Positions 47,506-59,641 of a stretch of DNA of 64,000 bases are shown piece after piece. This DNA comes from Basidiobolus meristosporus CBS 931.73 (taxonomy: Eukaryota > Basidiobolomycota > Basidiobolomycetes > Basidiobolales > Basidiobolaceae), in the NCBI GenBank assembly GCA_002104905.1, contig MCFE01000421.1:1-64000 (forward strand), in the 5' to 3' direction. A program made the translations under genes and the position numbers. Position 1 is the stretch's first letter. Every line of letters begins with the position of its first letter. The notes below the pieces were generated by a model. That model made no database searches. It was given only the letters and a program-made list of their open reading frames with translations, and was not told the DNA's origin.

Positions 47506-48860
47506 TTCAGTTGAAATGTCACGAGTACCACTCGAGCTATTGAGATGCAAACACAAACGAAGGTGGTCCCTGCGCGGTTATCTGGGTTGTGTTTAAAGAA
47601 AGGAGCGGGGTTCAAGCAAAGTACCTCTGAAAAGCGGCGAAGTAGACAAACGAGTGAATGATATTTTGATAATACGAGTTCAGTTACAGAATATTTAAAT
47701 CAGCAGTCAAGTGTATACCAGTCAAATCCATGTTTGGTTCAAAAAAATACCATATCTATCTTGATTCCGAGTATGCTTGATCCCTGGGCTGTATATGTAT
47801 ATTCAGTTGCCAATCAAAGGCCGAGAGAACTGTGAACCAGAGACGTACAAAATTGAATATCAAAGTAGAATTGTATTATAAAACCCAAAATCTCCCCACA
47901 GGAATGGCCGTCACAATCACTGATCAGGTATATTACTTGTGATCCATGGCCCTGGCAGTAGAGATCTAGCTGTCTTCGAGGATACTATTCATCTTGACTA
48001 GGAAGATATCACATGATTATGCTTTCAATTGTCAATCTCAATCTCACTTCAGACCCATCGAGTATGGAGTGTACTTCCACGCGCCATTTCGTAAGGTTCT
48101 TTCAAAAGCTTTAAACTTCAGATGGTCTTGTCAAACGTAATCACGAGAATTCCGCTGAGGTGCGTTGGTGCACATCGGAGGGGATATCGCAGCCTACAAC
48201 ATTTTTGCATTGAAAAGCAAATGATGCCAGAGTGTCGAGGCTTGCACTCGGATCAGTTCATTCGAAATTCCAAGTGAAGCCCAGGACCGTTGGAAAGTAC
48301 ACTAGATATTTGGCCATCGTGAATGCTTAGTTGGTATTGATCGCACGTACTGGCACCTGGGAGCTTTCTATCTGGTTTAGAGGCACACCGATGTATCTAT
48401 ATATGCTTTCCTATTTATAGGCAACCTATCTCGAAGTGGCCAATTGACGTCAGTCCAGCCAGTGCTATTTGGCTTCCTAGACTACATGTACGCACAGATT
48501 GTTCTATCTGCGTTTGACGTCTGTTCGTGTGGTAGATTTATTAAACGGAAAGGATTGGAGGTGGTTTGTACAAGAGCGAACAAAGTTTGGGACTAAGAAT
48601 TCAGCATACTCGTGAAATAGCACGGTTAAAGAAAATGAGTGCAAGGTATGAAAATATGCGTAATATGCTTTAGCGATTGTGTACGCTGCATAACACTGGT
48701 CGTTTTTGCCATGGAGAACGGTGTGCACATATATGGCGGTACTAGATATTGGCTTACTTAATACTATTCCATGCTTTTCTATACTGGTGTTAGGGAATCC
48801 TGCAGAATTATGCAGTGAGCGATGAAATGGGCGAACGGAGCGCTCAAAACCAAGAGTTTT
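47506..48860. other. Intergenic, no supported gene
   Basis: Upstream region of the NIPA gene and 3' region of the FAM72 gene, both on the minus strand. A 74-codon frame at 48504-48728 has no recognisable features. Confidence 0.3.
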
Positions 48861-49632
48861 CTAACGACAGGGATTTTCTACAGGATGGTTGACTATAACT
48901 TCATCCTCGATTGTAGGAAGAAGTCCCCAGATAAGCGGCTGTGAGTCTGAAAAAGAGTTACGTTAGATGGAATTTGTAATCGACCAGGAGAAGAGTTAAG
49001 TTGTACCTTTGGGGTCAATCCTCACAGATGCTATTACTGAAGTAGAATAAAGCATCCAATAGTGTCCATTATTGCAGGCTGTTAGACACGACACACAGGC
49101 AGAAGTCACGTTATAACCGAGTATATTCCCGCTATGCTCAAAAAGTATCGTTAGCGTAGCCTCACTATTTTTCTGGACAATCGAATTGTATTGAGCGGAT
49201 TAATTACCAATTCAAACAGGCCACATCTTTGATCTTGCAAAGGCAATTGTTTGTGGAATACTCGAGTCCTACATGCTCTACGCTGTGGGTAAAAAAGGGT
49301 TAATTTGCAATATCATACAACCACAGCTTGAGGTGAACGAACCCAAAGGGAGTCGAATCTGTCGAATACAATTCAACCCTTGTGTCGGCAAGTAGAATGG
49401 CCTTCATGCCGCGTTGGCATACAGTGGTTCGACACGCATTACACGATAGGATACAGACGGTCTTGCGCCGAAAGTGTGGAAGGAGATCTTGTCTGGTCAA
49501 GGAAGTATTGTTTCTATTCCTGAGGTTGATTCCCCTTGAGCTTAAATATTCGTCCAAATCAGAGCCAGGGGGGAGTCTTTGGGAGGGTTGGTGTGATTGT
49601 ACCATTGAGATTTGTCCAATGAAGCTGTACAA
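48861..49632 (-). CDS. FAM72 homologue
   Basis: Four exons on the minus strand: 49632-49343, 49282-49208, 49131-49007, 48946-48861. The introns are about 60-76 nt and all phases fit, giving 191 residues. After a 45-residue N-terminal extension come the family blocks: VCILSCNACRTTVCQRGMKA (first part), LLADTRVELYSTD, NNCLCKIKDVACLNCGN, ILGYNV, CVSCLTACNNGHYWMLYS, and near the end IWGLLPTIEDE. Human FAM72A (about 149 residues) has the same order: CCKFCKQVLSSRGMKA, LLADTE, CKCKLKDIACLKCGNIVGY, CNNGHFWMFHS and LLWGNLPEIEE. The Cys pairs probably bind zinc. In mammals FAM72A antagonises the uracil glycosylase UNG2; whether this holds in fungi is unknown. Confidence 0.88.
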
Positions 49633-51270
49633 TGCTCGCGTTTGAAGTCTGGAGATAGTGTGGCTACCCTTCGACGAAGTTTTTTATATGTACCATGGAA
49701 TCGAAGCTTGGAAAGGATGACCAGAAACTAGGTCAGTAGGGCGAGCTTGAAAAGGATATATCGAAATTGGAGTGGTGGCTGGATTACTTGTTTCAACATT
49801 CTTGGCCGGATTAAAGCAATATTTCTAATCAGGGGAATTGTGTCATTGCTGTATCAGGTATAATAGTCATTAAATATAAATATGTGAAAAGTGGTCGATG
49901 TCTTGAGGAATGAGATCTGGAATTTGAGCATTGAGTAAGCCGAAGCACTGAGAGGAATTGAAGTACACATCGGTGAAGGCAAGCGTGGAATAAACCATCT
50001 CAAGCTAAAATCAGAACAGGGTTACACTCATGAACAATATATGGCTTCCATAACAACCTGAGGGTCGATGATCCTGATTTATTCCAGTGCTCATCAGATT
50101 TGCAACCACAAGCTGGAATATCTAAACTTGTGCGTTGAAACAGTCAGCGTAGATTCCACGCTGAAATCAGCAGCAAGTGATTTTGAGGATAAAATATGGC
50201 GCTAATGACAATATGACGTTGGTTGTTGGTAATACCCATATCGACCACGAAGAACAGTCAACCAAACTGCATTTGGCATATTCGCTCTCCTCCTGGTATG
50301 AGCTGGGTTGCCACTGTTGGGTCTAACCAACCCAGTCCCGACAAACTCACCCTCACCTTACCACTTGCTCCGTCATCACATAGCCTACCCAGAATACATA
50401 TAAGTCTCGTAGTGCCCCTCGGCCTACCAGGCACGTTGTTGGGATTGCTAAGTAGTTCCTACTTACGGGTTGGGATGCCCCTTTAGCTTTCATTAAGATT
50501 CACATGAGCCCTATGTACCCGGAGAGATTAAGAATGATCTCACACAGCGATGCGGCAATTCCTCTAATTCCCCAATTTTCCTCAGTGGAATCTGAAATAA
50601 TCTCGTACATAATGTGCGCATACAGTATCTGCATCCGAGATGTAGTAATCTGAGGGCTAGCAGAGTTTTGGCTTCAAGAAATAGGCTTGATTTGATGTAT
50701 ATGTAAGCTAGTAGGCATGAACTCTAAAAACATTCGATTATCCCCATGCCATGGATTCAAGTTTTATCATTGCTTTACCCCTGAGCATGAAAACAGGTAC
50801 AACACTAGGTGCATAGTCTCATGAGTAGTTTAGGTTGATTGGGAGGGTGAAAGTCAATATAATCTGGCCAACAAGCCTATTACTCAGGTTTATTTCTCTT
50901 GTCTTTTTATCTTCTCCTTCGTACACTTTGGTCTACTGGTCAAATTTTGGAGTATTACTTGGCATTTCTTGGCTATCTATCGAATCCCCCACATACCAGG
51001 TATTCTGCGCTGTGCCCTTGATATCCGAAGCTACGTTTTTGGTTGTATTCCTCAATTCCTACTGAACAGTCTTATCTGGTTAGACTCTATAGTAATACAA
51101 CCAATTATGATCGCTAATATCGAAAGTAAGCCTACGCTGAGACCACCGTTAAATTTCTCCAAGGTAGTTACCAGTGAATCCACCACAACAATGGTTGACC
51201 CAGAGAGCCTCTACTAATGCTCCTTTTCATTTCTGACCATGTTTTACTTCTTGGATGCGTTTGCTAGCCA
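49633..51270. other. Intergenic upstream of the kinesin gene
   Basis: No supported gene over about 1.6 kb. One or more short 5' exons of the kinesin gene must lie here. An ATG at 51,109 followed by a GTAAGC donor at 51,126 is a candidate, but its phase does not fit the first visible kinesin exon, so it is not accepted. Confidence 0.35.
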
Positions 51271-53958
51271 ATTGGCGGCCGCTTTTTGAAACCTCGGCAA
51301 AGTGGTGAGGATACACCTTCTAGTGCCAGTTCTGGCGCGAAGAGAGAGGAGGGGGATCCCGCGACATCGCAAGAGAATATCGTTGGTAGGTTTAGTGGCA
51401 ATACGACCTTGTCCCGTTCTCTGCGCAACAAGTCCGGTCTTCCTCCTCCTTCAACCAGCTTTAAAGGTTACACCAAATCGGCTGAATCATTGGACGTTGC
51501 ACTTGCAGTAGATAACCCACTACTGATAGGTTCTACAGAAACCGGTAAAGAGGAGACGACACATAGGGGCAGACCTGATGATCCTTTCTCCGGTGGTTTC
51601 AATGGGCTCAGCGATGCCAGGTCAATCCCACAAAGTGGAAAAAAGGATTTAACTCAGAGGTTTGCTGCCCCTCCTCGTGGCAAGATTAACACGGCTCCTT
51701 CAAAAACCGCCCTGGCTATAGATAAAATGAAGCAAGAGAGAGAAGAACGCAAAAAACGCTTTGCAGAAGCCAAGGTTCATAAACAACAGCAGCAGGGTGA
51801 GGCTTTCGAGATAGCCAGATACGTGGAGATGATCAATGAAACGCGATTGGAGTTGGACACCAAGGTGTTAGGAACCAAGCGTAAATCAACCGGGAATTAC
51901 GGCTCTGCCGACACCGGTAGAGATGTATCCATCCAAGTATGTGTCAGAAAAAGGCCCCTGAGTGGCAAAGGTAAGCTGTGGCTAAATCTCCAATGGTGCC
52001 GTGAAACCCATACCAAAGCTTTTCGTTAGAAATCGAGATGAATGCATTCGACATTGCAACCTCCGTGTCAAGCAAGCACCGTAGCACATTGAGTAGAATG
52101 TACATTCATGAGCCAAAATGCCGGTTGGATCTTACGAAGAGCCTGGAGACTCATTGGTTCGACTTTGATGAGGTTTTCGATGAGGACAGCTCCAATGTGC
52201 AGATCTATCGAGCGGTAGGGAAGCCCTTGGTCGAAAAGCTCTTTGAAGGAGGAAACTCCACCTTGTTTGCTTATGGCCAAACGGGGAGTGTAAGTTCGTG
52301 TATATGGATAGGTCCCACCTATCTGATCGTTAGAATTCATATTAAGATCCATGATATAACATACATCTCCTATATTCTAGGGGAAAACGCACACAATTTT
52401 CGGCTCCCCTGATGGACACAACGTAGGGGTGTATGAGTATGTATGCAGAGATCTATTTCGTATGAAAGATAATTATCGCGGGGGAGCATTGTCGATAGCC
52501 ATGTGTTTCTTTGAGATTTATGGAGGCAAGGTATATGACCTGTTCAACGACAAAGCCTCGGTGACCATCTTGGAGGATGGATCCGGAAAAATCCAAGTGA
52601 CCGGCCTTAAAGAGGTGTCGGTAGCTTCCTTGGACGAGATGCTGAAATTTATAGAGCGTGGGAATCTGTCACGTACCACTGCATCCACCGAAGCCAATGC
52701 CACATCTTCCCGATCACATGCAATTTTTCAAATCGTTCTGTATAAGCCTGGCAACTCCGCGGTTGGTAAATTTTCGCTGATAGACCTGGCTGGGTCCGAA
52801 AAAGCCTCCGAAAGTGGGGCCACCTCGAAACAGGCCCAATTTGAAGGAGCAGAGATCAATAAGAGCCTGTTGGCACTAAAAGAGTGCATACGTGCTCTCA
52901 GCATCAACGGTGATTCTAAGAACGGTTACATCCCATTTAGGGCTAGTAAGCTAACCCAGGTGCTGAGGGATGCATTGGCCGGGCCTTGCTCGAACACGGT
53001 TGTTATGGCCAATATCTCCCCCAGCTCACTAAGCTGTGAGCACACACTAAACACCTTACGATATGCAGGGCGAGTAAAAGACTTGAAGAGTGGGTCCTTA
53101 ACAGGCGCTTCGACCAAAAAACCCCCACATGTCACCAACTCCTATCTGAGTCCCGAAACATCATCCTCATTCGACGATGACCATGAAAACGATACCGACG
53201 AAATTACAGATTCCGAGGATTTCCCAAGTACGAAAGGTGACCTATGGGCCCCAAACCCAGATAAATCTGTCAATATTCCTCCTACTTTCGAGGCTTTTCG
53301 TAGTAGGGTGCTTAATTCTGAGGACTCGATTGCTCAAAATGCCGAGCTATCCTTCCTCGGAATGCCAGTACCAGCGCCCTTGATACGAGGAACATACATC
53401 TCACAGGAGCAGATAAGGGAGACGAATATGGAAAAAGGCAACAAACTAATTCAAGAAAATCTTAGAGGGCTGAACATTGAGAACGTGGCGATGCTCGCCC
53501 AGCCAAGCAGAATTCCGCGTAATGTAATCAACACCAGTAACAACAGCATTTCATCTATCATTTCAAATCCTCGTCGGCAACTTCATAAGCCGATTAACTC
53601 CATCGATACAAATCCATTAACACCTCCGCCACCATTCGACCCGCCCAAACTTAGTGGTACTACTGATTCTATCAAAACTCCAGGTGGAAACTCAGAACTG
53701 CAGGAATCTCTAGATAGATTATTAAGACAGCAAGCATACGCGCTTGAAAATGTTGATAGATTAAGTGACGAAGAGAAGAAGATGCTTTTGGAAGTCAGTC
53801 GATTGGAGACAGCAGAGGCGGTTGAATATCCAGGGAAGTTGGAAGAGATTTTAACCGAAAAGATCGCCGTGTTAGCTGCACTCAAAGAACTGGTTCTAGA
53901 GTTCAAACAGAAATCTAGGCAGGTTGTTGCTTGGGAAAAATTGAAGACGGTGAACTAG
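51271..53958 (+). CDS. Kinesin-13 (KIF2/MCAK-type) motor protein, 5' end unresolved
   Basis: Visible exons: 51271-51970, 52030-52289 and 52381-53958, with introns of 59 and 91 nt whose phases fit, giving about 845 residues. The first exon opens after a TGCTAG acceptor and has no in-frame ATG before the motor, so a short upstream exon is missing. The motor has the kinesin-13 pattern: IQVCVRKRPLSGKE, HEPKCRLDLTKSLE, FAYGQTGSGKTHT (P-loop, split by intron 2), FFEIYGGKVYDL, SSRSHAIFQI (switch I), SLIDLAGSEKAS (switch II), EINKSLLALKECIRAL and FRASKLTQVLRD. A basic neck (KQEREERKKRF) precedes it, as in internal-motor kinesins. These use ATP to depolymerise microtubule ends rather than to walk. A Ser-rich tail with a C-terminal helix follows. 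Confidence 0.9.
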
Positions 53959-54523
53959 AGTATGGTGTGGCGGAATATTCCTAACACCACATCTATAAAG
54001 GTTAAATTTCTTCAATTTTGTTCGAAGCAAGCCTTCATCTCTCATTTTTGAATAAACCTAATTCCAAATATGAACACAAATTTAACACCGTTATAGTCAG
54101 CAATGTTATGAATTTAACCCGGATAACGTGGTAACGAACACCAACATATATGGTTGCCAAGAGTGCTCTGTTCAGTTGAAACATTGGCTGTATATGGAGT
54201 TGATCTATTCATGCAGACAAATGACCTATCTCTACATGGGTTCATTGACGGTCACCGTTGGCGTTGAGTTTGCCTACTCAGGCCAGCCTTTTCTATGCAA
54301 TAACGATATCGCAAGGCATTCAGATGCTTAAGGAATTTCTCGCTTTAATGCTTCAGGCTAAGTGATCAAAACCGAGGTCATAGGATGTGGCAAAGCCGAG
54401 ATGTCAGGTATTTATTGATAATTTTATGATTGGGACAGAATCGTAGATATATTGAATAAGTGGCGCTTCAGATTGGGTCTGATTGACGATGAGGAGCCTC
54501 ACGCATTTGGGGTATTATCAAAT
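53959..54523. other. Intergenic between convergent genes
   Basis: Mixed AT-rich sequence, with no gene, repeat or RNA recognised. Confidence 0.3.
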
Positions 54524-55047
54524 TTATAGGTACATCAGGAAAGCACCAATCGCAACGATCAATCCTGACGAAGGTTCAACTACTGCTCCGGAATTCACCT
54601 TGCTTGTGCTTCTTGAGCTTACGCCCGAGTTGACTGAGCTAGGACGTATGCTATAAGTAAAATTGTGGATTAAGATAAGCTTCAGATGGGATCGAGTATA
54701 TTGGGATCAGCGTACCTGCTCTGCGCTCCAGATACTGGTGCGGAAGGTACCGCAGTGTTGGATTCAGTGCTGAATCCAGTAGGAGTGGAGCGGATGGCAG
54801 AGCTACCGGATGAACTACTTGGCGATAAACTACTTGCGGAGGCACCCGGCGAAGAGGTCAGCAGGAATGAAGGGGTCGGGATAACGAGAGAACTTGAGCT
54901 TGCGGATGGGATTGCGTTTGTTGGAACGCTTTGGCTGGCGGACGGTAAAGCGGGTGTGCTGGACCCTGCGCCTATAGCTCCTTCATTACTGACTTGAGCC
55001 ATCACGACAGTGCTTAGGATAAGTGCGAAGAATTGCTGGATGAGCAT
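54524..55047 (-). CDS. Small Ser-rich, likely GPI-anchored cell-surface protein
   Basis: Two exons, 55047-54716 and 54650-54524, joined by a 65-nt intron, give 152 residues. The N-terminus is a signal peptide (MLIQQFFALILSTVVMA). The mature part is dominated by Ser, Thr, Pro and Ala (for example SPSSSSGSSAIRS) with no Cys, typical of heavily O-mannosylated fungal wall proteins. Exon 2 ends in VVEPSSGLIVAIGAFLMYL, a small-residue site plus a hydrophobic tail ending at the stop, which fits GPI attachment. If the intron were not spliced, the frame would stop without this tail. No specific family was recognised. Confidence 0.75.
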
Positions 55048-57517
55048 GGTTGTTTGTTAATACTAAATCGATGGCTCAGAAGATGGACTTACTTGAAGAT
55101 CTGGCGACAAACATTTATAATTCACAGGTTGGGGACAGCGCTTTAGATCTCTTACAGATACTTCCCCTGGAACGTGTCTTCACCTCCTATCATCGCTACA
55201 CCCTGCAAATCATCCCTTTCTCCTAATCAAGGGTCGAACGATCTACTTTGAGCTTTTGATGTAGACCCTTCACTCTAGCATTACCTATCGTTCGCCAGGG
55301 AAGTTATAGCATTCACCAATCGCATGTATTACCAACATCCTATGAATGGATCTCCATATATTACGTCAAATAAGCGCTATAGGTGCAGAGCCACCGTTGC
55401 TTACCTCGATCTACAGTCGTCTTGGTAGCTCTATTGCGAGCAGGTGTGCCATTAGCTCTTGCTTACGGACATGGTATGTCCCAACATGCATATTCTATTA
55501 GAAATGCAACCGCGACGCGAGTTAGGCCGCCCTGCGACTCCTGGCGCATCGCTTACACTTGCTAGATTGCTTTACTGTTGTAGCATCCTATTTCTAAAAT
55601 ACAAGAATTACGTATCAGAGCTTTCTATGCAACTAGGATACATATAGCCCAGGGGATCGACAATCAAGAAATCATGCTTAATGTTTGAGCCGGAATATAT
55701 AAGGCCGTAAGATATTTGCAATCGCGGAGTTATGGTTGATTCCGGGATAATTTAGGGCACTGAAGCCTCAACATAGGGACATATTGGCACGTCAGTAAAA
55801 TTATTATGTTGATCTACCCACGCCCCATACGAGTGTAGCCAATTTAGCGCAAACGAAAAACTACTGCCAGGGATAGGAGCGAGGAATCCTCGTCCAAATG
55901 AAAGAAATGCCTGCGGTCTGACAAATAGCTGGAGCCTACATTATCACTACAAGCCCAATCAAATTCATGGATTCCGTAAGGAGATAAATCCGGTAGTCGG
56001 TAGTAGTAATACTACGATTGGAATCACATATTCGCCGAAGGGAGCCAGCAATCACCGATCCGCTTCGCTTGTAGGAATTCTCTTCATGCACGTAGGCTCA
56101 GTGCTAACTACTTTGGGGGCCCTACATCTACCCAGAAGGCTGAGTCATAAGTGCAAACTCAGCAGTTTGGGTAGATATCACATGCCCAGCACATACAATC
56201 GTTATTCCGGAGCATATATTGTATTACAATGGTTAAGGCCATCCTTGCGATCTATTTAGGAAAAAAAACCAAATATTCCAAAATAGAAATCGTCATTACC
56301 CGGCAATCAGATAGCTCGACCAAAAAGTCAATATCTGTACTCACCAAACCACTTGAATTTTCAATTGACTGAGCTGATCTATGCAATTTGTAGAGACATC
56401 ACGAATTCACCCGTATGACTCTAGAGCAAGAGTCAAAACTCTATCGAAACTTAATTTCCATTTCAGGGGATTAAACTGGGTAACATTGATATCGGACTAA
56501 TTTGGTTTTGGTTAGCCTAAATGTTGCTTTCCAATGATGCAGCCATCTAAACACTGGGTTTATTGGTCGAAACTCCAGTAGCTAGTGTATCGTACACGGG
56601 TGATTATTTTCTCTCCAGAATCTCGTTGGTTACCCTCTTCTCGGAGACACCATCTGTTTATTTTCCTAAAGTTTTTTTTCAATAACAATTGTTGCCCAGA
56701 GCCTAGCTCAGTGCCATTTGCAGCACCAGAATCACAATTCTGGTTGTCTCCGCCATATACGTGGAAGCCACCCGTAAATTACAATACCAATAGGATGGAC
56801 ACTGCTCACAGGTCCGCGATTTCGAGATCTCCGATACTTCCAGGGCTGCATTCAGGCTCGTTGAAATAACATGCATCCCAGCCTCTTCCCCGAATTTCTT
56901 TCCATGATGATCCAGGTGGATTGGACTCCACATTGAATCCAAGAGCTGCTGCACACGAGCCCGCTGCCTTGCACGATTTTACATGGACATAACAGATATC
57001 GATCAGATGACTTCCTGTAGGCCAACAGTGCGTATGCGTGTAGGTCCTTGGTCGATCGAGGCTATTTGAAAACAAAGACCTTGGTTCTGGTCAATATTTT
57101 CCCGAAACTTGGGGCGAAGTGGTCGTGTTTGGGATCAAACAAATAGATAGCAGCTCCAAACACATTGAAGCATATTCTATTTTCAAGTCGATCTCTATAC
57201 CAAATTTAGACATCGGTCGGTTTAGCGCGCAAAAAGGTCAAGGTCAGTCTAACGTATTGGCCACAACCAAGTGCTGAGCCGAGAATCTAGAAATATTGTT
57301 CGATCCCAGCCAATTAATGCTCGAACTAGCCCACCACTTTCGGTGTTTGCTTTTGTTAGATATGTGAGCGGTTCGGTAGATTCAGTATATATAACCAAGT
57401 GGGCGACCCATATGTCCCCAGGCTGTCAACTGCCAGCTTATATAGCTGCTCCTAGTATTCAGACTAAAAGTTTTCTGTCCAAGAATCCATTTTTATACCT
57501 GCCACACGCCTCCAACC
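55048..57517. other. Intergenic, one weak candidate exon pair
   Basis: Mostly unique AT-rich sequence. On the minus strand, 57075-56806 encodes a Cys-containing stretch (YVHVKSCKAAGSCAAALGF, later GWDACYFNEPECSPG). A GTGAGC donor near 56,816 and a CCAG acceptor near 56,750 would add a hydrophobic end (LIVILVLQMALS). This could be a small surface protein, but no clear signal peptide precedes it. No other gene was seen. A TATATATAA lies at about 57,386, 130 bases before the transporter gene. Confidence 0.3.
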
Positions 57518-58813
57518 ATGACTGAAGAGAATCCATCCTCTTTCGCCGAAAAGGAAATACACCAATTCGAATACGAAGAAGTTACGACACATGAAAGAAC
57601 AGGCTCATCCCTAGGAGCCTATTACAACATCGTGTCCATCATTGCGGGTACTGGTACACTTCAGCTACCATTCGCTCTGAGACAAGCTGGTTGGGCTGGC
57701 ATCATCATTATCTTGATTGCTACCCTAATGGCCATTTACACCGGCAGTCTACTTATCAAATGCTTGTACTATGATGGCATCAGCAGACTCCCAGATTTCC
57801 CGGCCATAGGCCAAGCTGCTTTCGGCAGGCCTGGTAAATATTTCATTCGTATCTTTCATTACTCCATTCTTCTGGGCTGTACCTGCGTCTATATTATGCT
57901 AATCGGATACAATATCAATCTGTTGTTGGAGATGGTTGATGTAACCATTGGATTGAAGGCTTGGATCGCAATTGCTGGCTGTATCGTATTAATCCCCTAC
58001 TTGTTCCTCAAGACAGTCAAGGAGGTTGCCTGGTTAAGTGCCATGGGTGTCTTGACTACTAGCCTGGTAATCATTATAAGCGTAGCTGTCGGACTGATTC
58101 AGCTGAAGTCACACCATCTCCACTACGACCATAACATTGTGAATTGGTCGCAATTGCCAATTTCTCTGGGCTCTATTTGCTTCTCGTTTGGAGGCAATGT
58201 TATTTATCCTCACGTAGAGGCCGGAATGAAGAACCCAAATGCGTGGAACAAAGTCCTGACATGCGCTATTTTAACCGTTTGCAGCATGTATTTGTTGATT
58301 AGTATCCCATGCTACTACGTATTCGGTGTTATCACCGAAAGTCCGATCTACAACAATCTAGAAGCTGGAGGTGCCAAAGTCGCAGCCATCCTGCTGATCA
58401 CTATACACATTGTGATGGCCTCCCCGCTCTACCTTACCAGCTTTGCTAACGAAATGGAAGAAATGCTAAAGATCGATAGGAAGCATCATAGCAAGGCCCG
58501 AGAGTTTGTGCTCAGGTGTCTTCTCCGTGCGTTCATCCTGACCTGTCTTACGCTGGTGGCCATGTTTGTCCCCGTTATAAGTGATTTCATGTCACTTATC
58601 GGATCCTTGTCCTATTCCATTATTTTGTTCATGGCACCAGTCGTGCTATATATCAAACTTTATGGTTTCAAGAAGCTTGCCAAGTGGGAGATGCTCGTCT
58701 GTCCCCTAATTATTCTAATTTCCCTTACCGCATGTATCCTAGGAACAAAAGATGCGGTGATTCAGTTAAAGGCTAGTCTGAGAGCGTTACACGATACCCA
58801 TACAACCCACTAA
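57518..58813 (+). CDS. AVT-type amino-acid transporter (Aa_trans family)
   Basis: Single-exon 431-residue integral membrane protein with about 11 hydrophobic helices. After a 30-residue acidic cytosolic tail comes the family start YYNIVSIIAGTGTLQLPFAL, with the GTG-PFAL helix 1 break that lines the substrate site. Further signatures are AGWAGIIIILIATLMAIYTG, FSFGGNVIYPHVEAGMKNP in the middle, and a long final helix set. This is the AAAP/Aa_trans (PF01490) architecture, which in fungi includes the vacuolar AVT proteins moving neutral amino acids across vacuole or plasma membrane with protons. Substrate and location cannot be told. The start is the ATG at 57518, with CAACC before it. Confidence 0.9.
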   Translation: MTEENPSSFAEKEIHQFEYEEVTTHERTGSSLGAYYNIVSIIAGTGTLQLPFALRQAGWAGIIIILIATLMAIYTGSLLIKCLYYDGISRLPDFPAIGQAAFGRPGKYFIRIFHYSILLGCTCVYIMLIGYNINLLLEMVDVTIGLKAWIAIAGCIVLIPYLFLKTVKEVAWLSAMGVLTTSLVIIISVAVGLIQLKSHHLHYDHNIVNWSQLPISLGSICFSFGGNVIYPHVEAGMKNPNAWNKVLTCAILTVCSMYLLISIPCYYVFGVITESPIYNNLEAGGAKVAAILLITIHIVMASPLYLTSFANEMEEMLKIDRKHHSKAREFVLRCLLRAFILTCLTLVAMFVPVISDFMSLIGSLSYSIILFMAPVVLYIKLYGFKKLAKWEMLVCPLIILISLTACILGTKDAVIQLKASLRALHDTHTTH

Positions 58814-59466
58814 GGGTTCGCATCGATACTGCTCTCGGCCTCATTCTGTACGGGACTTGGTTTATATACTCATTTTAGCCGCCCCAGGTGTATGTTTAGT
58901 TCGAGTTTGCCAAATATTTGTATATAGTAATAGGTTGTACGCAATAAATCATATTTTCGGTAGCTTTTTGTTCGGCTTTTGCCACCTACACATGGTGAAT
59001 ACATACTATTCGCGAATCACATGATCGCGAACTCTGGGGTCTACCAGTTGGCTTTGTATTAGAGGGAAAACTTGAAGCTAAGTCCTGACTATGCTTAATT
59101 CTTTATATTTAGTAGGTGAATATTACGCTGCAAACAAAGATACTTCGACAGGTGGAGTTTCACTCAGCGAGGAGTATGCAACTGCAATTTAGGCGGATTT
59201 ACATCGATGAGGATCATTTCAAGTAACCGCTGATCAATGGAAACAGGGTCTAGCTCATTAATTTGACTAGGCATCAGTCATATATTGCTGAATTCCCTTG
59301 GTTGTAAGGCACAAATTTAGCAGGGGGGAAAGTCACCAGCTTTGTGAAATCTTAATTTTTACCAAGTCGTGACATATAAACTCAAGTCAAAATAAAGAAG
59401 CCAACCAAGACTTGTTCAATCTCTTGAATGAATAATCTAAATTAAACTTTGTTTTTTTGTAAGTGT
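58814..59466. other. 3' flank of the transporter gene
   Basis: Contains a CAATAAATCATA (about 58,943), a plausible polyadenylation signal for the transporter. No gene or repeat is visible up to the LTR relic. Confidence 0.4.
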
Positions 59467-59641
59467 TTTGGAGATTTCTGAAGTGATTGGGAGGACAAGT
59501 AGATTATGGGGGTTTCACTCAATAATTTATTGAACTTAAAAGTAGTATTTATACTTTTGCATGATCTTAGCAATACACACATGTAGAATAAACTCAAGAA
59601 GGTCCCAAGAATATGTGTGCAAAGCTTGTGACTGTTTAGGC
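59467..59641 (-). repeat. Old inverted copia-LTR relic, split by element E
   Basis: In plus view AGTGTTTTGGAGATTTCTG, the TATA region (AGTAGTATTTATACTTTTGC) and GGTCCCAAGAATATGTGTGC match the family LTR in minus orientation. The match stops at 59641, where element E's LTR begins. The rest presumably lies beyond the window on the other side of E. Confidence 0.8.

Noticed and set aside
51109-51126. ATGATCGCTAATATCGAAA before a GTAAGC donor as kinesin exon 1
   Set aside because: The phase after this donor does not match the first visible motor-gene exon at the TGCTAG acceptor.
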